A DNA stretch of 64,000 bases from CAVRTM01 sp963724015 (GTDB lineage: Bacteria; Actinomycetota; Actinomycetes; Actinomycetales; Dermatophilaceae): positions 744,001 through 808,000 of the forward strand of contig CAVRTM010000004.1 in assembly GCA_963724015.1 (NCBI GenBank), in the 5' to 3' direction. Positions 27,073 to 38,312 of this stretch are shown piece after piece. Every line of letters starts with the position of its first letter. Positions within the stretch are counted from its first letter, which is position 1. The translations under genes were made by a program, and so were the position numbers. Under the pieces are notes generated by a model that was not told where the DNA came from, did no database searches, and worked only from the letters and a program-made list of their open reading frames with translations.

Positions 27073-28359
27073 ATGACCTCAGCCGACCAGACCTTCTACG
27101 GCTCCGACTTCGGCCAGCTGCAGTCGCAGGACCCGGAGATCGCCGGCGTCCTGCTGTCCGAGCTCGACCGGCTGCGGGGCGGTCTGCAGCTGATCGCCAG
27201 CGAGAACCTCACCAGCCCGGCGGTGCTCGCCGCGCTCGGGTCGACCCTGTCCAACAAGTACGCCGAGGGCTACCCGGGCCGGCGCTACTACGGCGGCTGC
27301 TCCGAGGTCGACAAGGCCGAGTCCATCGGCATCGAGCGGGCCAAGCGCCTCTTCGAGGCCGACCACGCCAACCTCCAGCCGCACTCCGGCGCCAGCGCCA
27401 ACCAGGCGGTCTACGGCGCGTTCTGCCAGCCCGGCGACACGATCCTCGCCATGTCGCTGCCGCACGGTGGCCACCTGACCCACGGCACCAAGGTCTCCTT
27501 CAGCGGCAAGTGGTTCAACGCCGTGCACTACGGGGTCGACCGCGAGACCGAGGACATCGACTACGACCAGGTGCGCGAGCTCGCCCTGCAGCACCGCCCC
27601 AAGGTCATCGTGGCCGGCGGCTCGGCCATCCCGCGGCTGATCGACTTCGCGTTCTTCCGCGCCCTCGCCGACGAGGTCGGCGCGATCTTCTGGGTCGACG
27701 CCGCGCACTTCATCGGCCTGGTCGCCGGCAAGGCCATCCCCAGCCCGGTGCCGTACGCCGACGTGGTCACCTTCACCACGCACAAGGTGCTGCGCGGGCC
27801 CCGCGGCGGGATGTTCGTCTGCAAGGCCGAGCACGCCGCCAAGATGGACAAGGCCGTCTTCCCGATGATGCAGGGCGGCCCGCTCATGCACGCCGTCGCG
27901 GCCAAGGCGGTCAACCTGCTGGAGTGCCTGCAGCCGGAGTACCAGGCCTACGCCGCCCAGGTCATCGCCAACGCCCGGCAGCTGGCCGCGTCGCTGGGGG
28001 AGCGGGGCATCCGCCCGATCACCGGCGGCACCGACACCCACCTGTCGCTGCACGACCTGCAGGGCGTCGGCGTCACCGGCCGCGACGCCGAGACCCGGGC
28101 CGACGCCGCCGGCATCGTCCTGAACAAGAACGCCATCCCGTTCGACCCGCAGCCGCCGAACACCGCCTCCGGCATCCGGGTCGGCACGCCGGCGGTCACC
28201 ACGCAGGGGATGGGCACGGCCGAGATGGAGACCGTCGCGGACCTGATCCACCGGGCGGTCACCCGCACCGACGGCGACCCCGACCACGCCGTCGCCAAGG
28301 AGATCCGGGCCGAGGTGACCGACCTCGTCGGGCGGTTCCCGGCCTACCCTCGGGGCTGA
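27073..28359 (+). CDS. glyA: Serine hydroxymethyltransferase
   Basis: PLP enzyme interconverting serine and glycine with tetrahydrofolate (428 aa). PLP lysine in TFTTHKVLRGPRGG (about residue 237), LIASENLTSPAVL, NKYAEGYPGRRYYGGC and NLQPHSGASANQAVYGAF. The start ATG has a gggag element 8-9 nt upstream. No glycine riboswitch is visible in the short upstream region. Followed after 36 bp by wecA. Confidence 0.97.
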   Translation: MTSADQTFYGSDFGQLQSQDPEIAGVLLSELDRLRGGLQLIASENLTSPAVLAALGSTLSNKYAEGYPGRRYYGGCSEVDKAESIGIERAKRLFEADHANLQPHSGASANQAVYGAFCQPGDTILAMSLPHGGHLTHGTKVSFSGKWFNAVHYGVDRETEDIDYDQVRELALQHRPKVIVAGGSAIPRLIDFAFFRALADEVGAIFWVDAAHFIGLVAGKAIPSPVPYADVVTFTTHKVLRGPRGGMFVCKAEHAAKMDKAVFPMMQGGPLMHAVAAKAVNLLECLQPEYQAYAAQVIANARQLAASLGERGIRPITGGTDTHLSLHDLQGVGVTGRDAETRADAAGIVLNKNAIPFDPQPPNTASGIRVGTPAVTTQGMGTAEMETVADLIHRAVTRTDGDPDHAVAKEIRAEVTDLVGRFPAYPRG

Positions 28360-28395
28360 GGACATCCGACCCAACCCGAGCGGGGCGCGTAGCTC

Positions 28396-29496
28396 GTGAA
28401 GGAGTACCTCCTGGTGTTCGTCGTGGCCGCGGCCATGACCTACGTCTCGACGCCCCTGGTGCGCTGGTTCGCCGTGCGCACCGGGGCCTTCACCGCGGTG
28501 CGCGAGCGCGACGTGCACGCCGTGCCGATCCCGCGGCTGGGCGGCCTGGCGATGCTGCTGGGCTTCTGCGCGGCGCTGCTGGTGGCCAGCCGGCTGCCCT
28601 ACCTCAGCCAGATCTTCGGCACGGGGGAGATGAAGGGCGTCCTCATCGGCGCCGGCATCGTCTGCCTGGTCGGGGCGATCGACGACATCCGCGAGCTGGA
28701 CTGGCTGACCAAGCTGGCCGGGCAGATCCTGGCCGCCGGCATCATGGCCTTCCAGGGGGTGCAGCTGCTGCAGCTGCCGGTCTTCGGCGTGACGGTGCTG
28801 CCGGCGCCGGTGCTCGTGGCGCTGACGATCCTCATCGTGCTGATCTCGACCAACGCGGTGAACTTCATCGACGGCCTCGACGGGCTCGCGGCCGGGGTGG
28901 TGGGCATCGCGGCGCTGGCGTTCTTCGCCTACACCTACCTGCTGTCCAAGACCTACGACCCGCCGAACGTCTTCTCCTCGGCCACCTTCATCACCGCGGC
29001 CCTCGTCGGCTGCTGCGTGGGGTTCCTCCCGCACAACTTCCACCCGGCGCGGCTGTTCATGGGCGACGCCGGCGCACTGCTGCTCGGGCTGCTGCTGGCC
29101 GCCGCCACGATCTCGATCACCGGCAGCATCGACCCCAGCACCAGCGTCAGCGGCAACTCCGCCGTCGCGATCTTCCTGCCCGTCGTGGTGCCGCTCGCGA
29201 TCCTCACCCTGCCGCTGCTCGACGTCCTGCTGGCCGTGATCCGGCGGACGCGGGCCGGGCAGCGGCCGTGGCACCCGGACGCCGGGCACCTGCACCACCG
29301 CATGCTCAAGATCGGGCACACCCACCGGCGCGCGGTGCTCCTGCTCTACCTGTGGGCGGCGCTGCTCGCGATGGGCGCGGTCTCCTTCGCCTACGTCGAC
29401 GGCTGGCTGCCGATCGTGGCCATCGCCGCGCTCACCGGTGCGGCCATCGTGCTGACCGTGTGGCTGCCCAGGTGGAGACCGCAGAGCCGCTTGTGA
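28396..29496 (+). CDS. wecA: Undecaprenyl/decaprenyl-phosphate GlcNAc-1-phosphate transferase (WecA/MraY family)
   Basis: Polytopic membrane enzyme (366 aa, about 11 TM helices) starting polyprenyl-linked cell-envelope glycan synthesis, in actinobacteria usually arabinogalactan or teichoic-acid linkage. Family motifs: PIPRLGGLAM, the Asp pair IDDIRELDWLTKL, NFIDGLDGLAAG, FMGDAGALLLG and the C-terminal HLHHRMLKIGH. GTG start. Sits directly upstream of the ATP synthase genes, a conserved actinobacterial arrangement. Its stop codon lies inside the CRP-like palindrome. Confidence 0.93.
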   Translation: MKEYLLVFVVAAAMTYVSTPLVRWFAVRTGAFTAVRERDVHAVPIPRLGGLAMLLGFCAALLVASRLPYLSQIFGTGEMKGVLIGAGIVCLVGAIDDIRELDWLTKLAGQILAAGIMAFQGVQLLQLPVFGVTVLPAPVLVALTILIVLISTNAVNFIDGLDGLAAGVVGIAALAFFAYTYLLSKTYDPPNVFSSATFITAALVGCCVGFLPHNFHPARLFMGDAGALLLGLLLAAATISITGSIDPSTSVSGNSAVAIFLPVVVPLAILTLPLLDVLLAVIRRTRAGQRPWHPDAGHLHHRMLKIGHTHRRAVLLLYLWAALLAMGAVSFAYVDGWLPIVAIAALTGAAIVLTVWLPRWRPQSRL

Positions 29497-29510
29497 TACC
29501 TTTCACAAGC
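29489..29510. promoter_or_regulatory. CRP/GlxR-type binding site upstream of the ATP synthase locus
   Basis: Centre TTGTGATACCTTTCACAA (29491-29508) is a perfect TGTGA-N6-TCACA site; the symmetry extends one more G/C pair on each side. It overlaps the wecA stop and lies about 90 bp before the first gene of the atp locus. TGTGA-N6-TCACA is the established consensus of Crp/GlxR-type cAMP receptor proteins. I infer control of ATP synthase expression. Confidence 0.75.
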
Positions 29511-29599
29511 AGCCACAGGAAGTCCACAGACTTCCGCAGAGCCCGACATGCCCCTTCGCGAGACGCATCGACGACGCCCACGATCAGGCAGGACCCACC

Positions 29600-30089
29600 G
29601 TGACCACATCCCTCCGCCAGCCCGGCACCGGCGCCCAACGCGCCGTTCGACGCGATGCTGCGCGGCGCCCTGCTGCCCAGCACCGCCGCCGGCGTGCTCG
29701 CGGCGGTCGTGCTGTGGGTCCTGCGCGACAGCGACGGCGGCCTGGCCGCGCTGCTCGGCGTTGCGGTCGCGGTGATCTTCTTCGCCGCCGGGCTCGCCGT
29801 CATGAAGCGCGTCGTCGGGGCCAACCCGCTGTCGGTGCTCGCCGGCGCGCTCGCGGTCTACCTCGGCCAGATCCTCTTCCTGGGCGTGATCATCCTGGTC
29901 CTGTCGGGGGCGCGCTGGCTGGACGGCACCGCCTTCGGCCTCGCCATCCTCGTCGTCGCCCTCGTCTGGCAGGTGTGCCAGGTGGTCGCCTTCCTGCGGA
30001 TGCGCCACAGCGTGTACGACGACCCGTCCGGCGCCGCCGGCGACGCTGACCAGGCCGGTTCCGGGCGTGCAGCGGGGGAGGGTCGATGA
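29600..30089 (+). CDS. ATP synthase-associated membrane protein (AtpI-like, frame-broken)
   Basis: Small four-helix membrane protein at the AtpI position: AMLRGALLPSTAAGVLAAVVLWVL, LAALLGVAVAVIFFAAGLAVM, VLAGALAVYLGQILFLGVIILVL and LAILVVALVWQVCQVVAF, then a hydrophilic tail. AtpI-type proteins help assemble the c-ring or transport Mg2+. GTG start at 29600; a +1 C near 29637 must be dropped to join the first 12 residues to the rest (about 162 aa). Alternatively translation begins at ATG 29655. Sequence identity to classical AtpI is weak; position is the main argument. Confidence 0.72.
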
Positions 30090-30119
30090 GAGGCTGGACC
30101 GCGAACCGAGGAGCTGGCC

Positions 30120-30375
30120 ATGACAGATCGCGACGGGTCCACCCCGACGAGCCGCGCGGACGACGCGCACCCGGGCTACGACCGGGTCGCTGCGCGCGAG
30201 ACCGTGGTGATGTACAACGCCCTGGCCTACGTGCTGGCCGGCCCGCTGACGTTCGGCCCGGTCGGGCTGGGGACTCGACCACCTGCTGGGCACGTCGTTC
30301 CTGCTGCCGCTGGGCATCCTGGCCGGGATGGCGCTTTCGCTGTACCTCGTCTGGTTCAGGTACGGTTCGCAGTGA
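30120..30375 (+). CDS. AtpZ/AtpI-family small membrane protein (frame-broken)
   Basis: Short two-helix protein of about 84 aa between the AtpI-like gene and atpB: acidic N-terminus, TM1 MYNALAYVLAGPLTFGPVGLG, then after removing a +1 G near 30272 LDHLLGTSFLLPLGILAGMAL and LYLVWFRYGSQ to a stop at 30375. The G-x-x-LD-x-LLGTSF pattern is characteristic of AtpZ/AtpI-family proteins that accompany Fo genes. ATG 30120 is preceded by a gaggag-like stretch (cgaggagctggcc). Confidence 0.75.
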
Positions 30376-30461
30376 ATCGTGCCGGTGAGACCTCTCCCCG
30401 GCACGATGACGGCTGCCGCCGCCGCGTTCCACCGATCGACGCAACAACTCGAGGAGACCCT

Positions 30462-31287
30462 GTGAGCCTGCACGTCCTGGGCGCCCCATTGGCCGGCCTC
30501 GTCGGCGCCGTTCCCGCCGCCGACGGCGCGGGCTACCAGGCGCCGACCACGCAGGAGTTCTACCAGCCGCTGATCGGTGACGGGCCGTTCGCCGTCACCC
30601 GCGCGAGCATCGTCATCCTCCTGTCGGTGGCGCTGATCGGGTGGTTCCTCGTGGCCACGACCCGCCGCGCGGCGATCGTCCCGGGCAAGGGGCAGTGGGT
30701 GACCGAGTCGGTCTACGGCCTGGTGCGCAACGGCCTGGCCCGCGACATCATCGGCAGCCACGACTTCATGCGCTTCGTGCCGCTGCTGTTCTCGATGTTC
30801 ATGCTGATCCTCGTCAACAACCTCTTCGGCGTCATCCCGCCGGTGCAGTTCCCGACGATGAGCCGGATCGGCTTCCCGATCGCGCTGACGCTGATCGTCT
30901 ACGTGACCTACCACTACCTCGGCATCAAGAAGCACGGCCTCGGCGGCTACTTCAAGAGCCTGGTGCCGCCGGGCCTGCCCAAGCGGCATCGTGCCGATGA
31001 TCTTCGTGCTCGAGCTGATCACGTTCTTCATCACCCGCCCGCTGACCCTCGCGCTGCGACTCTTCGGCAACATGTTCGCCGGCCACCTGCTCCTGCTGCT
31101 GTTCATCACCGGCGGCCAGTACATGGTCATCCACGGCAGCTTCGGGCTGAAGATCGCCGGCGTGGGGTCCTGGGCCATGGCGTTCGTGCTGACGATCTTC
31201 GAGGCCCTGATCGAGTTCCTGCAGGCCTACATCTTCACGCTGCTGGCCGCCACCTACATCGCCGGCGCCCTCGCCGACGAGCACTGA
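30462..31287 (+). CDS. atpB: ATP synthase Fo subunit a (frame-broken)
   Basis: Membrane stator subunit forming the proton half-channels. TM segments include ITRASIVILLSVALIGWFLV-like helix 1, LLFSMFMLILVNNLFGVIPP and the hallmark helix with the essential Arg in TLALRLFGNMFAGHLLLLL. The C-terminal LQAYIFTLLAATYIAGAL is conserved. GTG start with gaggag 8 nt upstream. A +1 C near 30984 (aagcggcatc for aagggcatc) shifts the frame after PPGLPK; corrected, the protein is about 274 aa and ends ADEH. Confidence 0.94.
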
Positions 31288-31395
31288 GCCGACAGGCTCA
31301 CCCGCGCTGCACGACCCACAACTGAAGACCCACCACACAGACTTCCGGACGGCGCCGTGCCGACCGGGACACCAAGAACGAAAGAGGATCACATC

Positions 31396-31603
31396 GTGAC
31401 CGGCAACATCGCCATCCTCGGCTACGGCCTCTCCGCCATCGGCCCCGGTGTCGGCATCGGCCTGATCTTCGCCGCCTACATCAACGGCGTCGCCCGTCAG
31501 CCCGAGGCCCGCGGCATGCTGCAGTCCATCGCCATCCTGGGCTTCGCCCTCGCCGAGGCGCTGGCGATCTTCGGTCTGGTGCTCGCCTTCGTCTTCCAAG
31601 TAA
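31396..31603 (+). CDS. atpE: ATP synthase Fo subunit c (frame break at last codon)
   Basis: Proton-carrying c-ring subunit of 68 aa. Two helices: ILGYGLSAIGPGVGIGLIFA and the second with the proton-binding Glu in GFALAEALAIFGLVLAF; polar loop NGVARQPEARG. The start GTG has aaagagg 8 nt upstream. A +1 C near 31596 changes ttcaagtaa to ttccaagtaa; without it the protein ends FVFK-stop at 31603, the normal size. As given, the frame runs on for many residues of nonsense, which is strong evidence for a base-call error. Confidence 0.92.
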
Positions 31604-31661
31604 GTCGGCGACCCACCACCCCAGCACCATCTTTTTGGCACCCAGGCACTAGGAGAACCCC

Positions 31662-32281
31662 GTGCAGCTATTCGCCAGCGCGACGACCGCGGTGCAAGCG
31701 GCGAGCGGCGAGGCCAACGCAGCTCCCGATCCTGCCCCACTACGGGGAGCTGATCTTCGGGCTTCATCGCGATCGCCATCTTGTACTTCATCGTCAAGAG
31801 CAAGGTCGTGCCCAACCTCGAGAAGGCCTACGCCGACCGCACCGCGGCCATCGAGGGCGGCATGCACAAGGCCGAGGAGGCCCAGGCCCAGGCCCAGGCC
31901 GCGCTCGAGCAGTACCAGGCGCAGCTGAGCGAGGCCCGCGCCGAGGCCACGCGCATCCGCGAGGAGGCGCGTGAGCAGGGTGCGGCGATCGTCGCCGAGC
32001 TGCGGGGCCAGGCCCAGGCCGAGGCCGCGCGGATCACCGAGTCCGCCAAGAAGCAGATCGGCGCCGAGCGCCAGCAGGCCCTCGTGTCGCTGCGCGGTGA
32101 GGTCGGCCGGCTGTCGACCGACCTGGCCAGCCGCATCGTCGGCGAGTCGCTGCACGACGAGACCCGCCAGCGCGGCATCGTCGAGCGCTTCCTCGCCGAG
32201 CTCGAGGCCGGCGAGATCCGTCCCGAGACCGTGGGCTCCAGCGCTGCTGGCGCCGGCTCGGTCAGCGCGCAGGACGCCTGA
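31662..32281 (+). CDS. atpF: ATP synthase Fo subunit b (two frame breaks)
   Basis: Peripheral stalk subunit. N-terminal helix recovered as ILPHYGELIFGFIAIAILYF after removing +1 C near 31727 and +1 G near 31771, then a long coiled coil (NLEKAYADRTAAIEGGMHKA, QAQAALEQYQAQLSEARAEA) and the delta-binding C-terminus. GTG start with aggag 7-8 nt upstream. Stop overlaps the atpH ATG by one base (TGATG). About 206 aa. Confidence 0.93.
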
Positions 32282-33092
32282 TGCGTGGGTCGTCGCGGGG
32301 TGCGTTCGCCGCAGGGCAGCGCGCGCTCGTCCAGGCGCAGCAGTCGGGCATCGACTGGTCGATCCTGGTCGAGAACCTCTTCTCGATGACGGCGGTCCTC
32401 GACCAGAACGCGTCGCTGCGCCGGGCCCTCACCGACCCCTCGCGGGACGGTGCGGCCCGCCGCGGCCTCGTGTCCGCGGTCTTCTCCGGGCGCGTCTCGG
32501 AGCAGGCGGTGGCCGTCGTCGGCGAGCTGGCCGCGCAGCGCTGGAGCGAGGAGCGCGACCTGAGCGACGCCGTCGAGCTGCTCGCGGTCGAGACGGTGAT
32601 CGCCTCGGCCGAGGCGGGCCACCGCCTCGACGCGGTCGAGGACGAGCTGTTCCGGCTCAGCCGCGTGGTCACCGGCAACACCGGCCTGCGCGAGGCCCTC
32701 TGGGACCGGGGCCGCAGCGCCGCGGACAAGGAGGCCCTCGTCGGCCGGCTGGTCGCGGGCAAGGTCGCTCCCGAGACCCTGCGCCTGGCCACCCAGGCGG
32801 TCCACGCGCCGCGGGGGCGCCACTTCGACCGCGTGCTCGAGCAGTACGTCGCGGCCGTGGCCCGGCGCCGCGAGCAGCTCACCGCCGTCGTCACCGCGGC
32901 CGTGCCGCTCGACGACACCCAGCGGCACCGGCTCGCGCAGGCCCTCAGCGGCATCTACGGCAAGCCGGTGCAGGTCAACGTCATCCTCGACCCCGAGGTC
33001 CTGGGCGGCATCCGGGTCCAGGTGGGCACGAGGTCGTCGACGGCACGATCCTGCGCCGGCTCGAGGAGGCACGGCGGTTGCTCGCCGGCTGA
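32281..33092 (+). CDS. atpH: ATP synthase F1 subunit delta (frame break near 3' end)
   Basis: Links the b-stalk to the top of F1. About 270 aa, the long form usual in actinobacteria. The conserved C-terminal signature reads GKPVQVNVILDPEVLGGIRV then, in another frame, EVVDGTILRRLEEARRLLAG. The break near 33025 differs from all others in the window: it needs one base added (a -1 error). TGATG coupling to atpF. Confidence 0.92.
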
Positions 33093-33212
33093 GCCGGCCA
33101 CCGCCCGCACGCCGGCGCCCGCCGCAGCACCACCTGCACGACTGCACCACACCAGCACGGTTCACGAGAGTCCTCGGTCCGAACGGGCCGAACTAGAGGA
33201 GAAGAGACACTG

Positions 33213-34853
33213 ATGACGGAGCTCACGATCCGTCCGGAGGAGATCCGGGACGCACTGGACAACTTCGTTCAGTCCTACGAGCCCGGCGCGGCCTCCCGCG
33301 AAGAGGTCGGCCGGGTCAGCGACGCCGGTGACGGCATCGCGCACGTCGAGGGCCTGCCCTCGGCGATGACCAACGAGCTGCTGGAGTTCGAGGACGGCAC
33401 GCTCGGCCTGGCGCTCAACCTCGACGTCCACGAGATCGGTGTCGTCGTCCTCGGTGACTTCTCCGGCATCGAGGAGGGCCAGGAGGTCCGCCGTACCGGC
33501 GAGGTCCTCTCGGTGCCCGTCGGTGACGAGTTCCTCGGCCGCGTCATCAACCCGCTCGGTGTGCCGATCGACGGCCTCGGCGAGATCCAGGCCGAGACCC
33601 GCCGCGCCCTCGAGCTGCAGGCCCCCGGCGTCATGGCGCGCAAGTCGGTGCACGAGCCGCTGCAGACCGGCATCAAGTCGATCGACTCGATGATCCCCGT
33701 CGGCCGTGGCCAGCGCCAGCTGATCATCGGTGACCGCCAGACCGGCAAGACCACGGTCGCGGTCGACACGATCATCAACCAGAAGCCAGAACTGGGAGTC
33801 CGGCGACCCGGACAAGCAGGTGCGCTGCATCTACGTCGCGATCGGCCAGAAGGGCTCGACGATCGCCTCGGTGCGCGGCCACGCTGGAGGAGGCCGGCGC
33901 GCTGGAGTACACCACGATCGTCGCGGCCCCGGCCTCCGACGCCGCGGGCTTCAAGTACCTCGCGCCCTACACCGGCTCGGCCATCGGCCAGCACTGGATG
34001 TACGACGGCAAGCACGTCCTCATCGTCTTCGACGACCTGTCCAAGCAGGCCGAGGCCTACCGCGCCGTGTCGCTGCTGCTGCGCCGCCCGCCGGGCCGCG
34101 AGGCCTACCCCGGCGACGTGTTCTACCTGCACAGCCGCCTGCTCGAGCGCTGCGCCAAGCTGAGCGACGAGATGGGCCGCGGGTCGATGACCGGCCTGCC
34201 GATCATCGAGACCAAGGCCGGTGACGTCTCGGCGTACATCCCGACCAACGTCATCTCGATCACCGACGGCCAGATCTACCTGCAGGCGGACCTGTTCAAC
34301 GCCAACGTCCGTCCGGCGATCGACGTGGGTGTCTCGGTGTCCCGTGTCGGCGGCGCGGCGCAGATCAAGGCGATGAAGGAGGTCAGCGGCCGGCTCAAGC
34401 TCGACCTGGCCCAGTTCCGCGCCATGGAGGCGTTCGCCATGTTCGCCTCCGACCTCGACCCGGCCTCGCGGGCCCAGCTGGCCCGCGGTGCCCGCCTCGT
34501 CGAGCTGCTCAAGCAGCCGCAGGCCTCGCCGCTGCCCGTCGAGGAGGAGGTCGTGGTCGATCTGGACCGGCACCACCGGCCAGCTCGACGACATCGCCGT
34601 CGAGGACGTCCGCCGCTTCGAGAGCGAGTTCCTGGACTACATGCGCCGCGAGCGCTCCGGCCTGCTCGAGGCGATCCGCGAGTCCAAGAAGCTCGAGGAC
34701 GAGACCCGCTCGGGCCTCGAGGACGCCGTCGAGGCGTTCAAGGCGCAGTTCGGCGCCGGCGGCAAGGAGAACGTGCCGGTCGGCCACGAGGAGTCCGACG
34801 CCCTCCCGGACGAGGACGTCGCGCAGGAGCAGATCGTCAAGCAGCGGCGCTGA
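33213..34853 (+). CDS. atpA: ATP synthase F1 subunit alpha (three frame breaks)
   Basis: Non-catalytic nucleotide-binding subunit, 545 aa after correction. Walker A GDRQTGKTT (about residues 172-180), IETKAGDVSAYIPTNVISIT and the C-terminal domain SGRLKLDLAQFRAMEAFAMF. Three +1 insertions break it: near 33786 (agccaga for agcaga), 33887 (ggccacg for ggcacg) and 34557 (gtcgatc for gtcatc). After each removal the residues match AtpA exactly (QKQNWESGDPDKQ, VRGTLEEAGALEY, VVVIWTGTTGQLDD). ATG 33213 has a gaggagaagag element upstream. Confidence 0.96.
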
Positions 34854-34860
34854 CCCGGCT

Positions 34861-34895
34861 GCCGGGTGCGCACGGGCGACCGTGACGCACCCGGC
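34861..34895. promoter_or_regulatory. Strong hairpin between atpA and atpG
   Basis: gccgggtgcg pairs with cgcacccggc (10 bp), enclosing an inner 5-bp stem cacgg/ccgtg with a gcga tetraloop; only one A is bulged. It starts 8 nt after the atpA stop. Since atpG and atpD follow, full termination is unlikely; an mRNA-stabilising or attenuating element fits better. Confidence 0.6.
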
Positions 34896-34981
34896 CCCGG
34901 CCAGGGCAGGCGAGCACTCGCCGTACCGGCATCCGCACCGGGAACCTCAAGACCTTCGACACACAAGAGAGGCGGAAAGCT

Positions 34982-35883
34982 ATGGGAGCGCAGATGCGGG
35001 TCTACCGCCAGCGCATCCGGTCCGTCCAGGCGACCAAGAAGATCACGAACGCCATGGAGCTGATCGCGGCGTCACGGGTCGTCAAGGCCCGCCAGCGGGT
35101 CGCGGCGTCCACGCCGTACGCCCGCGCCCTCACCCGCGCCGTCTCGGCCGTGGCGACGTACTCCAACGTGGAGCACCCGCTGACGGTCGAGCACCCCGAG
35201 GTGCGCCGCGCCGCCATGGTGATCATCACCAGCGACCGCGGCCTGGCCGGTGCCTACTCCTCGAACGTGCTCAAGGAGAGCGAGAAGCTCGCCGAGAAGC
35301 TGCGCGCCGAGGGCAAGGAGGTCGTTCCCTACCTCGTCGGTCGCAAGGCCGTGGGCTTCTACAAGTTCCGCCGGCGCGAGTCGGCCGCCACGTGGGACGG
35401 CTTCTCCGACAGCCCGTCCTTCGAGGAGGCCCGCGAGATCGGTGACCGGATCACGGGCGACTTCATCACGGCGTACGACGAGGGCGGCGTGGACGAGGTC
35501 CACGTCGTGTTCACGCGGTTCGTCTCGATGGTGACCCAGGAGCCCGAGGTCATCCGGCTGCTGCCGCTGGAGGTCGTCGAGGGCGAGGAGACCCCGGCAC
35601 CGGACGAGGTGCTGCCGCTGTACGAGTTCGAGCCCAGCGCCGAGCAGGTCCTGGACGCGCTGCTGCCCGAAGTACGTCACGTCGCGGCATGTTCAACGCG
35701 CTGCTGCAGGCCGCGGCCTCGGAGCTGGCGGCCCGCCAGCGCGCGATGAAGTCGGCCACGGACAACGCCGAGGAGCTCATCAAGAACCTGACCCGGCTGG
35801 CCAACCAGGCGCGCCAGGCCGAGATCACCCAAGAGATCAGCGAAATCGTCGGCGGCGCCTCCGCCCTCGCAGACGCCAAGTAA
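34982..35883 (+). CDS. atpG: ATP synthase F1 subunit gamma (two frame breaks)
   Basis: Rotor shaft of F1, about 300 aa. N-terminal helix RVYRQRIRSVQATKKITNAM, conserved ITSDRGLAGAYSSNVLK, and C-terminal helix MFNALLQAAASELAARQRAM. Two +1 C insertions near 35670 and 35688 interrupt what should read LLPKYVTSRMFNALLQ. ATG 34982 has an agaggcggaaag element 5-13 nt upstream. Ends 14 nt before atpD. Confidence 0.95.
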
Positions 35884-35897
35884 GAAGGAAGAGTTCC

Positions 35898-37359
<1,462 letters not shown>

Positions 37360-37381
37360 CCAGCAGTCGAGCTCGAGGCAG

Positions 37382-37414
37382 AGGGCCGGTACCCCGCGAG
37401 GGGGTGCCGGCCCT
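37382..37414. terminator. GC-rich hairpin between atpD and atpC
   Basis: agggccggtacccc and ggggtgccggccct pair over 14 positions with one G-T wobble around a short gcgag loop, 23 bp after the atpD stop. It sits in an unusually long 229-bp atpD-atpC gap. A tagact box at about 37552 upstream of atpC suggests that gene may also have its own promoter. Confidence 0.65.
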
Positions 37415-37588
37415 GTGCTCACCACCCCCAACTGTGTGCCGGTGGCTCGGCGAACGAGCCGCCGCGGCGGCCCGGTTCGCCGACGCGCGAGCACGAAGTG
37501 GACCCGAGGATGTGGACGCGCGCCAATGGTCATCCGGGCGCCGCTCGCCCGATAGACTGGCGCCACACGTTCGCGAGTGGAGGATCCT

Positions 37589-37861
37589 GTGAGTCAATTG
37601 CACGTCGAGCTGGTCGCTGCTGACCGCAAGGTGTGGGAGGGCGAGGCCCGCGAGGTCATCGCGCGCACCATGGAGGGCGAGCTCGGCATCCTCCCCGGGC
37701 ACACCCCGCTGCTCGGCATCCTCGTCGAGGGCGACGTCCGGATCCAGTCCGCGTCCGGCCAGCAGCACACCGCGACGATCGACAACGGCTTCCTGTCGGT
37801 CGAGCACAACCGGGTCACCATCGTCGCCGAGGCGGTCGACGCCTCCTCGATCCGCGCCTGA
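37589..37861 (+). CDS. atpC: ATP synthase F1 subunit epsilon
   Basis: 90-aa epsilon subunit consisting only of the N-terminal beta-sandwich (LHVELVAADRKVWEGEAREV, GELGILPGHTPLLGIL, NGFLSVEHNRVTIVAE). The C-terminal inhibitory helical hairpin is short or absent, as in some other actinobacteria. GTG 37589 is chosen because tggagga lies 5-11 nt upstream; a GTG at 37577 overlaps that element. Confidence 0.92.
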   Translation: MSQLHVELVAADRKVWEGEAREVIARTMEGELGILPGHTPLLGILVEGDVRIQSASGQQHTATIDNGFLSVEHNRVTIVAEAVDASSIRA

Positions 37862-37868
37862 CACCTCG

Positions 37869-38312
37869 GTGCGCCAGCTGCTCTTCTCCAGCGAGATGCT
37901 GGTCGGCGCCTGCGTCCTGGCGGTGGTGCTCTACCTCGCCTGGACCTTCGCCCGCCGCCGGCTCATCGCCCACGGCGAGCCGCTGACCCTCTGCGCCATC
38001 CGGGAGGCTGCCCCGCAGTCGTCCTGGCGGTTCGGGCTGGCCCGCTACGCCTCCGGCCGGGTCGAGTGGTTCCCCCTCGGCGGCCTGCGGGTCCGCCCGT
38101 CGCGACGGTGGGAGCGCACCCGCCTCGAGATCGGCGCGCCGCACCCCCTCGACCCGCGCGAGAAGCCGACCGCACTGATCAAGGGCGCCGTCGGGATGGA
38201 CTGCAGCCACGAGCTCGAGCGGTTCGACCTGGCGCTGGCGCCCGGCCCCTACACCGCGCTGCGGTCCTGGCTCGAAGCGTCCCCGCCCGGGCGCAACGTC
38301 AACGTCGCCTAG
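37869..38312 (+). CDS. DUF2550 family membrane protein
   Basis: 147-aa actinobacteria-specific protein with one N-terminal TM helix (EMLVGACVLAVVLYLAWTFA) followed by a small cytoplasmic beta domain (PLTLCAIREAAPQSSWRFGLARY, VEWFPLGGLRVRPS). DUF2550 genes regularly follow atpC in actinobacteria; function unknown. GTG start 7 nt after atpC. The 3' end overlaps the convergent adenosyltransferase gene by 14 bp. Confidence 0.88.
   Translation: MRQLLFSSEMLVGACVLAVVLYLAWTFARRRLIAHGEPLTLCAIREAAPQSSWRFGLARYASGRVEWFPLGGLRVRPSRRWERTRLEIGAPHPLDPREKPTALIKGAVGMDCSHELERFDLALAPGPYTALRSWLEASPPGRNVNVA

Noticed and set aside
31396..31974. Extended AtpE of about 190 residues
   Set aside because: The c subunit is about 68 aa; the extension starts at a single extra C just before the natural TAA and reads out-of-frame atpF.
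33213..34853. Programmed ribosomal frameshifting in the atp genes
   Set aside because: No slippery heptamers or conserved downstream structures at the breaks, and too many independent sites. Single-base errors explain them better.
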